A DNA stretch of 64,000 nt from contig NC_134027.1 in NCBI RefSeq assembly GCF_964204645.1, forward strand, positions 9,164,485-9,228,484. Direction: 5' to 3'. Below the pieces are notes generated by a model. That model had not been told where the DNA came from, made no database searches, and saw nothing but the letters and a program-made list of their open reading frames with translations. Made by a program: the position numbers and the translations under genes. How positions within the stretch are numbered: position 1 is the stretch's first letter; each line of letters begins with the position of its first letter. The DNA is from Tubulanus polymorphus (Eukaryota > Nemertea > Palaeonemertea > Tubulaniformes > Tubulanidae). This document shows, in pieces, positions 10,286 through 20,696 of the stretch.

Positions 10286-10650
10286 GTAAAGGGGAAAACT
10301 GTCAATCGCCACAACAATCCCAGGGCGCATATCATGGGCCTGCAGGAGAAGAGGGGACAGCCACAGTCATCGTTGGGCCAGGTCCGTTGGAAAATCCGCC
10401 TCCCGACTAGTTTATCTGGTCGGTATTGATGCTTATCTTTACTTTTTCGCCTTTGGCTATTAAGGCAATGCTCAAATCCCTCGATGTCAGACACGCCGTA
10501 GCCAAGGGAGATCTACGAAAAGCGGAGGTCGCGTCGAAGAGCGCGAATGCTTGAATATCGCCGCATTGGTCAACAGGGTATGTATCCATCTGATTTTGAT
10601 CACTGTACTCATCGTAATGTACGTTGTGTTTGCATCCACTGGATTAGATA
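10286..10650 (+). pseudogene. CD225/IFITM-like pseudogene, copy B
   Basis: Corresponds to exon 2 of the intact gene. There is no first exon and no promoter. The repeat-rich N-terminal part is shortened, a TAG replaces the His codon in the PPDH motif at the start of the CD225 domain (about 10408), and further small changes shift the frame in the second half. It is the most decayed copy. Confidence 0.85.
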
Positions 10651-10904
10651 AATTGGGAACTTCATCTGGCTCCACAGGATCAGATGCAATGTCAAAATGG
10701 AATAGTCCATATAGTGTCTAAAAAGGAATTGGATCGCCTTCAATCATTCCAGCCTTCGCACTCTAGCGACAAAGCCGTCGCAACAACGACGCAATAACGA
10801 CGTGTCTATTTCATATTGTCACCACACCAGAAAAATGATTTAAACCCTGTGCTCAATGTATGAAATTGGAAATCTTATCAAATTTGAAATAAGGAATTTG
10901 TTAT

Positions 10905-10990
10905 TATTCATCTTCAGATTTTAATGACGCCTTGAAAAATAACATCGATGACGCATAGACTCACACAGTACACGTGTCATCAATGTATGT
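10905..10990 (+). repeat. MITE family T, partial copy in unit B
   Basis: GACGCCTTGAAAAATA and GACTCACACAGTAC match the family consensus. It occupies the same place relative to the gene as the copy in unit A, so the insertion predates the duplication. Confidence 0.6.
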
Positions 10991-11510
10991 TTAAAAGCGT
11001 ATTGGAAGGGTGTGAATTCGAAATGAAATACAAAATGGGCATGTTTTATCGGATTTTATTATGTATTATATTGTATGTTTTACATGTATGTCTCTATTTA
11101 GATATATATTATATTCCAGTAAAGTCGGCTCTGTACGCCTCAATCAATATCTGAATCTATTTTTCAAATTTCAACCAAAGCCTGTGAATCGGGCTCTTAA
11201 AGCAGGATCACAATGACTCATTACGAATAATGTACAAGGCATTATGTTCATGTATGTATAAATATAGTTTTGATACGCATTAAAAATTGATTTTCCTAAT
11301 GCGTGTTCCTTTTCTGTAAAGCCAGTTTCACTCTATTTCCAAAAGCGTTCTGTGCGTGGTGATTTTCTGTTCTATTAGATCACAGAAAAATAAAATCAGA
11401 AAGATAATTTTCAACAAAAAGGCACACCAGAATCTAATCTTTATTGCCTGGAAACATACATCTCGATGCACTTTGCATTTCTAGGAAGCACTTTGCATCA
11501 GTATACTTCA

Positions 11511-11516
11511 TTTATT
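11511..11516 (-). terminator. Candidate polyadenylation signal of the GH3 gene
   Basis: AATAAA on the minus strand, about 170 nt downstream of the stop codon; a second AATAAA lies at 11440-11445. Confidence 0.4.
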
Positions 11517-11686
11517 GCTTGGACATTACTCACCAAAAGCAGAACATTTTCAAGATTTTCGGGACGGGCCCCTTTTGACGTGGATCAGGCCCATTTTTTA
11601 AAGATGTGCTTCCCTCAACAGTGGTCTCTGGATCTTTCCTGGATCCCAGACCTTTACCCGATTTTTTTGCAAAAATTGCACGGGAA

Positions 11687-14187
11687 TTAATCGCACTCGG
11701 CATTATCGACAAAGAATTGAATATGCTCGTTTTTCGTAAGTAATTTAGGTTGTTTGAATTGTATTGCGCTCGTCAGCGGATTCGACGATAGCACCAACTG
11801 TCGAAATCTCGAAAACGTTCCATCCTTTACCGAATACACCGACATCGGCTGTAAAATTCCTTGATGACGTTTGGCCCGATAGTTTTCTTGGGCCTCCATC
11901 AAACCTTCGTCAAACTGTGAAAAGATTAGACATTTTCTTAGATGCACTCTCAACTAAACCTTTTATTTCTTTTTTTATTTCGTCGTATATGAAACTGACC
12001 TTGGTTCTTGCGTGTCGAGACAATTCAACCGTATTCCCGTCCTTCGTTTTCAGTTCGACGAAGATAACTTCGTAAAGCCCTTGATTTACCCCATCCCTAG
12101 TGACTAAAAGAACAATGGAAATCACGACAGAAATAAACAGGAAATTAAATACGTTTCGATATTCGGGGCTTCAGAGGGTTTTTATAATTACTTACTTTTC
12201 GTTACCTCCTCAAACAATGGACCTTCGACGGATGTGTACTCTACAATGGACACGTTTAATGAATCCGCAGCGATGTTCAAACCTTCTGCTAGGGCGGTTT
12301 CGGTCAGTTTTTCATTAGCCACATTTAGAATCTGACCAGATCTGTTAAAAACTAGTGTTAGGTATTATTCGAACAATCTATACACACCAACTAAACTCAT
12401 CGACCGATGTAACCTCCGAAATGAAACATTTCCATCACAGAACGATTCTGAACAATGTTAATACCGCTTTTCCTCTGATGCTTACCTGTAGGAAAGATCG
12501 ATTAGTGGCAAGTCGTTATAGTATCCAACTACTTTGATGACGTCACCGCATCTATAGCGGTAAACTCCCCTGTTATTGGTTACAACAACCTCGTACTCTT
12601 CGTCTAATCTCAACTGTCGCATACCAAAATAGATACATGTTAATCATAGAGGTCAAGCCTTTTAGATAACGATATGAAATTTTCAGCAGTTGATATGCGC
12701 TTTATACCTGGTGGATTCGTTTCGTCGGAGGATGGTCGCTGCGCACTTCATCGATCGCGATGAATTCAAAGAAAACCTCGTCGACAATCGGTGTGTAGTT
12801 GCCTTCGGTTTCATCGTTAACGAATGTCAGACACGCCGCGCTGCTTTCCGTACTACCATACGCGTACGAGACCACTGGGATTTGGCCGAAATATCTCTTT
12901 TTCAACAATTCTGCGCTGTTTTTGAAAGACCCCGACGTCAAGAGGGCAATGCAGCCGGCGTTCGGCCAAATACGTGGCATGATGTCCTTAAAGCCACATT
13001 CGAATTCTTTCCTCAGTTCATCTGCGCGATGCGGGTCAGGTTTCAGCAGTGCGTTCAGTTCAGTTTTTATCGCTACCGATAGGGGGAGGGCAGACCACGC
13101 CTGGCCTATTTCTATATCTGTACATAGTTGTTTCCATTTTGCCTCGAGTAGTTGCATGAACATCATCGTTGTTCCGACGAATGTAAATATGAAAGCTTCC
13201 GTATTACGTTTTCCTAATACGAGAAGTGCGTGCACGTAGAGAACAGTTTCTTCGCCTGCCAGGGACGCCGCTTTGTTGATCTCATACGGAACGTAACCAT
13301 TTGATTCGCGGCCAGAAGAAATCGGTCCTATTCTAAGTCCTTGCGGTGACGTTTTGAACGTAGGATTAATTCGAATACCGAATGGTCGTTTTAGATGAGT
13401 AAAAGCCGGAAACATATGTTGGGCCCGATAGAGAGTCATGGCAACATCCAAAACGAAGCCTTTAATGTGTAAATTGGAAATCGGGAATAATTTGTTATTT
13501 CCAGTCGTTCCTGATGTCGCAGCATAATACACAACCTCTCCTTTGAAAGTGACGTCTTTCAGATCCCCGGTCTCAAACGTGTAATCGATGTAAGGCTTGT
13601 AATCTTTATAGTTTGTTAACGGCTGAGTCTTGAAAAAATCATCAACTGAATTCATCTCTTTAAACCCGTGATCTATACCGTACTTCGTGTCTCTTGTATT
13701 TGCGATAAGTTTCATAAGTAGACGATTTTGCGTATTTTCGACATCTTTGGATGACCTATTCAAAGACCTGTAGCGCCACCAACCGGTGATTGGGATGATT
13801 ATTCCAATCACGAAGTAGAAGCCTACGATGAACTGCAAGGACTCTGAGTCGCACGGTCGTCTTCGAGCTATATCGAAACACACAAAACTGAACGCGACGC
13901 TTCCTCCGAGTAGTATTACTGAAATATTCAATATTAAAAGACAGACTGAATACATAGAATAGCTTATACTGATGAAGCAAATTCCGAGACAGAAGTATGT
14001 CCATCTTGGTTTTTATTGCCCCCGTCTTATTCTAAAGAACTCTATGCCCACAATCAGACGATAAAACCCAAAAAAAGCTCTTACCAGAAACAAAAGATGA
14101 ACTGTTGATTGCTAGTGTCCATGCATTCCAAACCGTTAAGATGATACCAACAGTTCCAAGCATCACGAACAGCTTAACCCAAGCCAT
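11687..14187 (-). CDS. GHDC: GH3-domain protein (GHDC-like), membrane-anchored adenylating enzyme
   Basis: Six exons: 14085-14187, 12708-13918, 12486-12613, 12196-12341, 12000-12103 and 11687-11914, with phases 1, 0, 2, 1, 0; 1920 nt gives 639 residues plus stop. Residues 1 to about 90 hold hydrophobic helices (KLFVMLGTVGIILTVW and FIVGFYFVIGIIIPITGWW), so the protein is probably membrane-anchored. The GH3 domain follows and keeps all three nucleotide-binding signatures of the acyl-adenylate family: YYAATSGTTGNNK, YGSTES and YRYRCGD. The C-terminal part has YEVIFVEL and FDEGLMEAQENYRAKR, then VKDGTFSRFR. Plant and bacterial GH3 enzymes join amino acids to acyl acids using ATP; the animal substrates are not known. 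The exon 4 donor was placed at GTAAGT (12195) because the nearer GT gives the wrong phase. The gene lies between two CD225 pseudogenes on the opposite strand. Confidence 0.92.
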
Positions 14188-14399
14188 GATGAATTTCGCG
14201 ATACAATGCTATGATTGAAGGTCCGGTCAATTCTTTACGAAGATATTCTGTGAAACCGATTTTCGTTAAACAACAGTTTATATGCGAAATATATAACTCT
14301 ACTGGAATGAGGTCATCAACGACAATAGCGATATAACGAAAATGACACTTTTTACGATATCTCGACCAAATGTACATATATACAACCACTCCGTTCATA

Positions 14400-14650
14400 T
14401 CTATAGATAAAGCGAAAACACGAATCTATGTAGAGTATAGGAGTTATTTCTTGACGAAATCGGCTGCTTCCTTGGAATTGGCATCATCGTCTTATGATTG
14501 TTTTAAAAGATCGAATGATTTCCAAATCTTAAACTACGTATAGCTATTGCACATTATGCGCTCCTTAATTATTCAAGCTGAGACGAGTAAGAAACGAGCG
14601 AGTATGACATCTTTATGTGGATAAAATTGAATATATTACATTATCACCAT
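14400..14650 (+). repeat. Distal arm of the duplicated unit, GH3 side
   Basis: Matches 18065-18300: shared landmarks include AAACACGAATCTATG, CATTATGCGCTCCTTAA and AAAATTGAAT-ATATTACATTAT. This shows the duplication extends beyond the GH3 gene. Confidence 0.7.
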
Positions 14651-14765
14651 ACCGCCACCACGACGATGACCACGACGACGACCACAACGACGACCACCAC
14701 GATGACCACCACCACGACCACCTCCGCCACCACCACCACTGCCGCCGCCGACACCACAACCACCA
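14645..14765 (+). repeat. CCA/CGA trinucleotide low-complexity tract
   Basis: An imperfect run of ACC, ACG and ATG triplets. It reads as poly-Thr in one frame but has no start context or neighbouring exon, so I treat it as simple repeat. Confidence 0.8.
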
Positions 14766-15289
14766 GATTAAAGGTTTACTACCCTAAGCAAATTCTCAAA
14801 AGTCAATAGCAGGTCGTTTCGAATTTGGTTATTGAACATGCATACATTACGTGCATTTTTGTTCTTCATAGGCGGATGGAGTTGCATTCTTCAACGCTCT
14901 TACAGAAAGGAAAAATAAATCTGATTAGCATTCGAACCTCGGAATCACCATACGTCTTAAGCTACATTCAGCTTTCACTAAAAAATTCATTTTGCATTAA
15001 TGTATATGACCAATGACCAATGACTAAAAATTTTGAGTTCATCATATCGTAGAAGAATGCATCGATGCATACTAGTGTCGAGTCTGTTACACACTTAGAC
15101 CTACACGCGAGCTACCTAAAAACCAGTTATATTATTATGAGCTTAAGTTAACACATAAGGGGAAGTACCTTCTTTGACGCGGCAATGTGTCTTCCTGCAA
15201 ATATCGAATTGAAAATGACGTTCTTTTGAGATTCAACCTGAAAATTTAAAAGCATAATTTATTCGTATGCACCTAGCTATAAATTTGAG

Positions 15290-15496
<207 letters not shown>

Positions 15497-15532
15497 ATAT
15501 AATTCGGGCGTGTGACATAACTATTACTCGTC

Positions 15533-15539
15533 TATAAAC
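15533..15539 (+). promoter_or_regulatory. Candidate TATA box of pseudogene copy C
   Basis: TATAAAC lies 43 bases upstream of the ATG, at the same spacing as in the intact copy. Confidence 0.4.
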
Positions 15540-15575
15540 ACCGAGAAAGTCAGTTGACTGCTGAACGTAGATACC

Positions 15576-16130
15576 ATGGCGCAACCAGGTTAGTTTTTGT
15601 TTTCCAAATTGTGAAATTTTTTATTCATTTTCAAGTTTGAAAAAGTGAGCTGTGTAGTGAATCCGATAATCCCTACAATATTCCATCAAATTTCATTGCA
15701 GACCGCTGCATTTCATTTAGCTTAAGGGCAGGTGTATGTAGTGGGTCAACCGCCAATTCAGTGCCCGGGCCAACCGTATCCACAACAACATCCGTGTGCA
15801 TATTATGGACCTGCAGGAGGAGAGGGAACAGCCACAGTCGTCGTTGGGCAAGGTCCGTTACAAAATCCGGCTCCCGACCATCTTTGCTGGTCGATCATGA
15901 TGATTATCTGTTGATGTTGGCCGCTGGCTATTCCGGCAACGATCAATTCGTGTAATGTCAAACACACCGTCGCCGCGGGAGATCTACCGAGAGCGCAGGC
16001 CGCTTCAAAGAGCTCGAAATACTGGAATGTCGCGGCATTGGTCTTTGGCTTATGTATCCATCTGGGTTGGATGGCTTACGCCATTCTACTCATTTCCATG
16101 TATCAGCGTTCGTTCATGGCCGAATATTAA
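15576..16130 (+). pseudogene. CD225/IFITM-like pseudogene, copy C
   Basis: Keeps the 13-nt first exon (15576-15588), the splice donor GTTAGT, the TTTCATTTAG acceptor and most of exon 2 (from 15721). Two nonsense codons disable it: TAA at the second full codon of exon 2 (15723-15725) and TGA in place of one Cys in the triple-Cys motif (about 15912). Elsewhere the frame is open, including KSSKYWNVAALV and a terminal TAA at 16128-16130. The decay looks fairly recent. It could still be transcribed, because the promoter region is conserved. Confidence 0.88.
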
Positions 16131-16359
16131 TGCTACAATCCGTATTTCTGAGGATTTCTAAGCAATCTGGGACTATAACCAGAAAAGTTATTTAAACCAT
16201 GACCCTAATTTCTGAATTTGGAAATCTTCGCATATTTGAAATATGGAATTTGTTAATATTTCAACTTATATGCAGTGTACTTGATATTACAGTGTTTTAA
16301 TGGACAAACAAATCATATCGCGCGAGCATATGTAGAATGTTAACATGGAATGCTAAAAT

Positions 16360-16570
16360 AAAAAGCTAACTTGAAAATTATTGACTCTTTGAAAAAAAAA
16401 CATTGATGACGTAGTGCACATAGACTAACACAGCACCTTAGATAACGCATATTAGTTTACAATTATATCTAAAAACATTATTGTAACGGTTTTTACTGCA
16501 TCAAAAAGTTAGAATGATAATATCTTTATGATATACATATGTGACATCGAAATTAACTAAAATTACAAGA
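16360..16570 (+). repeat. MITE family T, copy in unit C
   Basis: Contains TTGATGACGTAGTGCACATA, the ACATTATTGTAACGG block and a TTTTTACTGCATCAAAAAG end. It is in the same position as the copy in unit A. Confidence 0.65.
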
Positions 16571-18064
16571 CTTGAATCGTAATTACATGATAACAATATA
16601 ATCACATAAGACACTACATAATAGGGGATTTCTTTTAATCATATTTTATCTTCCATTTAAGTTTCAAGTTTCAAGTTAAGTTAATTGTTCCAAAAAAGAT
16701 TTTTCCGAGCATAACAAAATAATATCGATAGATAACGAAGCTGGCAAATTTATACATAACGATAGCCATAGCTTTAACAACCGGGTAGCAGTCGATAGAT
16801 ATTCTGATTCTGATAGATTGTATCAGATTGTAAGTTTTCATTTTTAAGCAATTGATTAAATCTAATATGATTTGCACCAATTTAATATCTGTTAGATATT
16901 TACAAATTCCTAATATCGTTGAAAATTTACACCCAAGGATAGAATGGTATTCGCCACCGATAGATTCAGGTTGCAATTACAAACTCGTTCGTTCCGTGTT
17001 TTGTTTTCATATCTACTCGTCTCTATAGTTGGAACATCTAAATCTACTGAGTGAGATTCTTTGGCTTCGCGATCATGATTCGGGATATTTTTCCTCTCTC
17101 CGATCAGTTTTGAATATTCTATACGTATCTAACTTAAAGGACGATACCGTCGATCCATGTCAAGTTTGAATTCTTAAGTTTTACGAGTTCCCCGTGATGG
17201 AAACTATATTCGGAAAAGTTTGTTCCAATCATACATTACCAAGACCAATTCTGTAACATTGATTTGATACTAGAGATCCGTTCAATATGTGAACTATTCA
17301 AATGACTAAAGAATGCGGCACATTCTACCAGAATATGTCTCTTCATTATTCTGCATGTTTTACGTTGTCTCATTGTAGACCTATTATATTCCAATCAAGT
17401 CGGCTCCATACGCTTCATGATTATCCGAATCTTATTCTAACATTTCAACCCATGACTGTGAATCTGACTCCATAATGACGCATTATGAATAATGTATCAG
17501 GTATTATATTCATGTATACACATGTTTTTTACGCATAAAATCAAAAATTCATGAAGTTCTAATAAAATTGAATATATCTAATAGATATTTCTTAATGCTT
17601 GCCTTGTATCTTTTGTTTTAAAGCCAGTTTTACTCTTTTCCCGAAAGCGCTCTGTGTATATATTTGCGGTGGGTTTCTGTTTCATTTAGATCACAGAAAA
17701 AAATGGCGAGCGTCACAGAAAAAAATGCGAGTCGGGACGACCGGTACTTTAACTTTGATTTTCCGCTGGTTGTATGTGTCCATGCCTGAGGCTGTGACAT
17801 GCGGGATTATTCTTAGGTTAGCCATTTCGTATTTTCCTTGTTTTATAAAGTTCTCGTGCCTCGAATATAATACACCCTGCTCTGAGAAAAACTAGGGGTC
17901 CGAGGGCACCATGCCCAGTTAACGATATACTTTAAAATCTGACAAATTCAACACTACTCTCACAACTGTGGAACTAGTCCTGTGTTGATTGCGAAAACCA
18001 AAGTTTGCCCTGTCATTGTGGAATTCAATCGGTGCTACCAGCTATTCATTCACGAGGTGGCGGA

Positions 18065-18300
18065 CTAGTAAAGCAAAACACGAATTTATGCAGAGTATGG
18101 GAGTTTTTTTTTACAAATCGTTAACTTTGATGTGGGGTATTACCGTCTTGCCTAAAACCCAGGTCACTCTTTATACAGTCCATGGCGAGTTTTCATTATG
18201 CGCTCCTTAAATAATCAAGATAAGACCAGTTAAAAACCAGAGTATGATATTTTATTTCAACAAAATTGAATTTATATTACATTATTATTACGTATCACCA
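18065..18300 (+). repeat. Distal arm of the duplicated unit, GH3-less side
   Basis: Matches 14400-14650. Between unit C and this arm there are only about 250 bases, where unit B and its arm are separated by the 3-kb GH3 gene. Confidence 0.7.
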
Positions 18301-18339
18301 TCAACATCATATCAATCGAGATGATACACAATATCCGTG

Positions 18340-18500
18340 TAAGATGAGTATACGAGAGAAATGCCATAATAAATCAGTACGCCTGATGATGGCTAATAGT
18401 CTTTAACCGAAACGTTGCTCAAATAGATACTATTCTTCTATTGAACTTTTCATCTTTGGCTGAATTAATGTCGGATTTCTCTCGTATATCGTCATATTGT
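18340..18500. repeat. Inverted-repeat element family G, copy 1
   Basis: Ends are TACGAGAGAAATGCC and the inverted GGATTTCTCTCGTATA. The centre carries CCTGATGATGGCTAATAG and CCGAAACG, a motif common to dispersed foldback elements of many invertebrate genomes. The second copy is at 48525-48735. Confidence 0.7.
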
Positions 18501-18653
18501 TCATGAACATCGTATACCTTTCTTCATTACAAACGTATTCCTTCTTTTCTTTATTCACCGGGCATCAGTGGGCTGCTTATAATCGTTCCTAAACAACCAT
18601 ATAAATGAAGTAAACGAATCTTTAACTAATATTGAACTGTGATCTATTTCATC

Positions 18654-19031
18654 CAGGGCCGTACCTAGCACGTAAACGTTGGGGGGGGGGGGTATAGCAG
18701 AGCAACGGGAAGGGCATCACCTAACATCTACATAACGACTCTTCTCATTGGCCGTAATGATTAATTTGTGGTTAGGTTCATGACAAAAATGTATTAATTT
18801 TCAATTGGATGATAACAATATTTTTACAAATCTCGTTCCAATATGGTTTTGTTATAACGGTTTATGGTTGTATTTTGTTGAAATGCCCAATGCACAGCGT
18901 TTCGGTGAGTTTGAAATAAACTGGTTGTTTGGGGTAGATCGATAAGAACGATTTTAAAATGGCCATTGGCACTGCCTTTTTTCGGGTTTCCGTAGGAAAC
19001 TGCCCCTGTCGTAAGCAAAGTACGGCCCTTG
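18654..19031. repeat. MITE with CAGGGCCGTAC ends
   Basis: Left end CAGGGCCGTACCTAGC, right end the inverse of CAAGGGCCGTACTTTGC. The interior has a G-run and no long frame. Confidence 0.6.
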
Positions 19032-19569
19032 AATCAACCTGGTGATTACGCGAGCACGATTAAATGCGCAGGACTGCCGTGAACCAGCCACTTGCAGGAC
19101 TGGCTGAAAATCGTGGGTTTCATCGTTCTATATACAATATTCGGTATAACTAATGGCGTAACGTTTTTGATTACAATAGTTTATGATTTGAGCTTCGTCG
19201 TGCGATGCTAACGAATGCATGATGGTCATAAAACAATATGAGGATTTTTGTAATGTTTGTGCATTACTCAAGATACAAACTTCGAGTCCCATCCAGACAG
19301 TGTTATCACCTATTCACGATAAATCGAAATCCTAATCAGGAGATAACTAAAACATAACCAGCCGTCTGGCAGGGGTATTTACTCCAGGGCCTGGTCTAGA
19401 AAAGCTTTGCATCTTCTTTCTGGTCGAAGATGTCGCGAATATAAACAATAATAGCGACTAAACAAATAATCTAGTTATAAAACCAGGCCCGGGATACATC
19501 GGTCGTGATCTCGATATATCATGGTAATCGAATACGTGAATACGTGAAGTACTACTGCTTACCAGGGTA

Positions 19570-19575
19570 TTTATT
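19570..19575 (-). terminator. Candidate polyadenylation signal of the receptor gene
   Basis: AATAAA on the minus strand, about 160 nt past the stop codon at 19737. Confidence 0.35.
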
Positions 19576-19736
19576 AAAGATGAAGTCGATATCATGGATA
19601 TTATATACAAAAGAACTGTATCAAAATATGAGCCCTTATTAACCCTTTTACCGCGATTTCCGAGACACGTTTCATTGATATGAATCAACGAGTTCCAATA
19701 GAATAAAGCTCCTAAATATCAAATATTCGATCGATG

Positions 19737-20696
19737 CTACACACTCGTCGGATTTGTATATTCGTCTAAACTAATCACGACCCGCTTTCCGTTTATGTTC
19801 GGCGTAGAAGGTACGGAGTCCGTGCACGTAGTTAGTTGGTCTTCAGTCCGAGTTATCACTTCGCACATCGTGGCTATCTTCCGAGCCAGGATCGTGTTGC
19901 CGAACTTTAAGTTCTTTTGTTTCAGTAATTCCAACTTCATATGTATATTAAAAAACTCATCCTGAAATCAGACACAAAAAAATCGAACGAGTTCTAAAAA
20001 TCGTAAGCTTATGTTTATGATGATAGTGATAAATTTTAATAATGATATCAATGATGATAATTGAAAGTGCCCTTCAAAATTTCTTGTCAACAAAGCGTTC
20101 CATGGTGATAATCATGTAACATTCTTTCCGGACCTCTCCCACTAGAGCGATTAGTGACTCGTTTTTGATGGACTAAATGCCCCAGGCGAGGGTCCAGGGA
20201 GTGTTTTGGGTGCTAGAACACCCTTCCTTTCCTTCGTATTATTCATTTTCAGTTTTCCAATGCTAAATTTCAAAGTACACGGTACATTTTGAATCATGAG
20301 ATGAACAAGCAGTGAACAAAAACTCTCGGAACGCGTGAAATTTAGACAAACTTTTCAAAACTTTCTGTAGGATGACCAGGAGAGCACCTCCACTTTGAAA
20401 ATCCTGGATCCGCCCCTGTGCCCCTAGGCAAAAGAAGCTATTTTGCAATCATGCGTGGGCGTGTACCCGAGACTTCGAAATTCGGTTTGAGATACCTGTA
20501 GCTCTTTCTCTATCGAATTGCAGTATTCATGGTCGTCCATTTTTTTATCCGGTGCAGCGCCCGCCGTTGTTACAGTGCTTAGTACGGTAGACGTGGGTAC
20601 GCCTTTCGGAGCTGCCATGTACTTTGAGCCACGGCTGATTGTTGTTTGCGCTTGTTCTTTGTATCTATTTTTATAAACAACATACGCTTGAAAAGC
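19737..20696 (-). other. Receptor exons 12-13: short cytoplasmic tail
   Basis: Exon 12 (20496-20696) starts AFQAYVVYKNRYKEQAQTT, right after TM7, and has a Thr/Ala-rich middle. Exon 13 (19737-19961) starts DEFFNIHMKLELLKQKNLKF, a probable short coiled coil, and ends SLDEYTNPTSV with a TAG stop. No VCPWE-type motif is seen. Confidence 0.85.

Larger units (their letters stand above)
10197..11400 (+). repeat. Duplicated unit B (5'-truncated)
   Basis: Matches unit A from inside the CD225 intron to the distal 3' flank. It also matches unit C up to the GATCACAGAAAAA landmark (about 11380 here, 17690 in C). It lacks the promoter and first exon. Confidence 0.7.
15503..17810 (+). repeat. Duplicated unit C
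   Basis: Matches unit A from the promoter (CGTGTGAC block) through the pseudogene, the family T element and the 3' flank, ending near the TATGTGTCCATGC block (10135 in A). It is longer than unit A because of extra sequence at about 16590-17340. Confidence 0.75.

Noticed and set aside
12690-13239. Plus-strand frames of 130 and 146 codons
   Set aside because: They are antisense shadows of the large GH3 exon, whose motifs and phases are clear on the minus strand.
14615-14809. Poly-Thr frame of 64 codons
   Set aside because: It is a low-complexity ACC/ACG tract without a signal peptide, family match or conserved exon.
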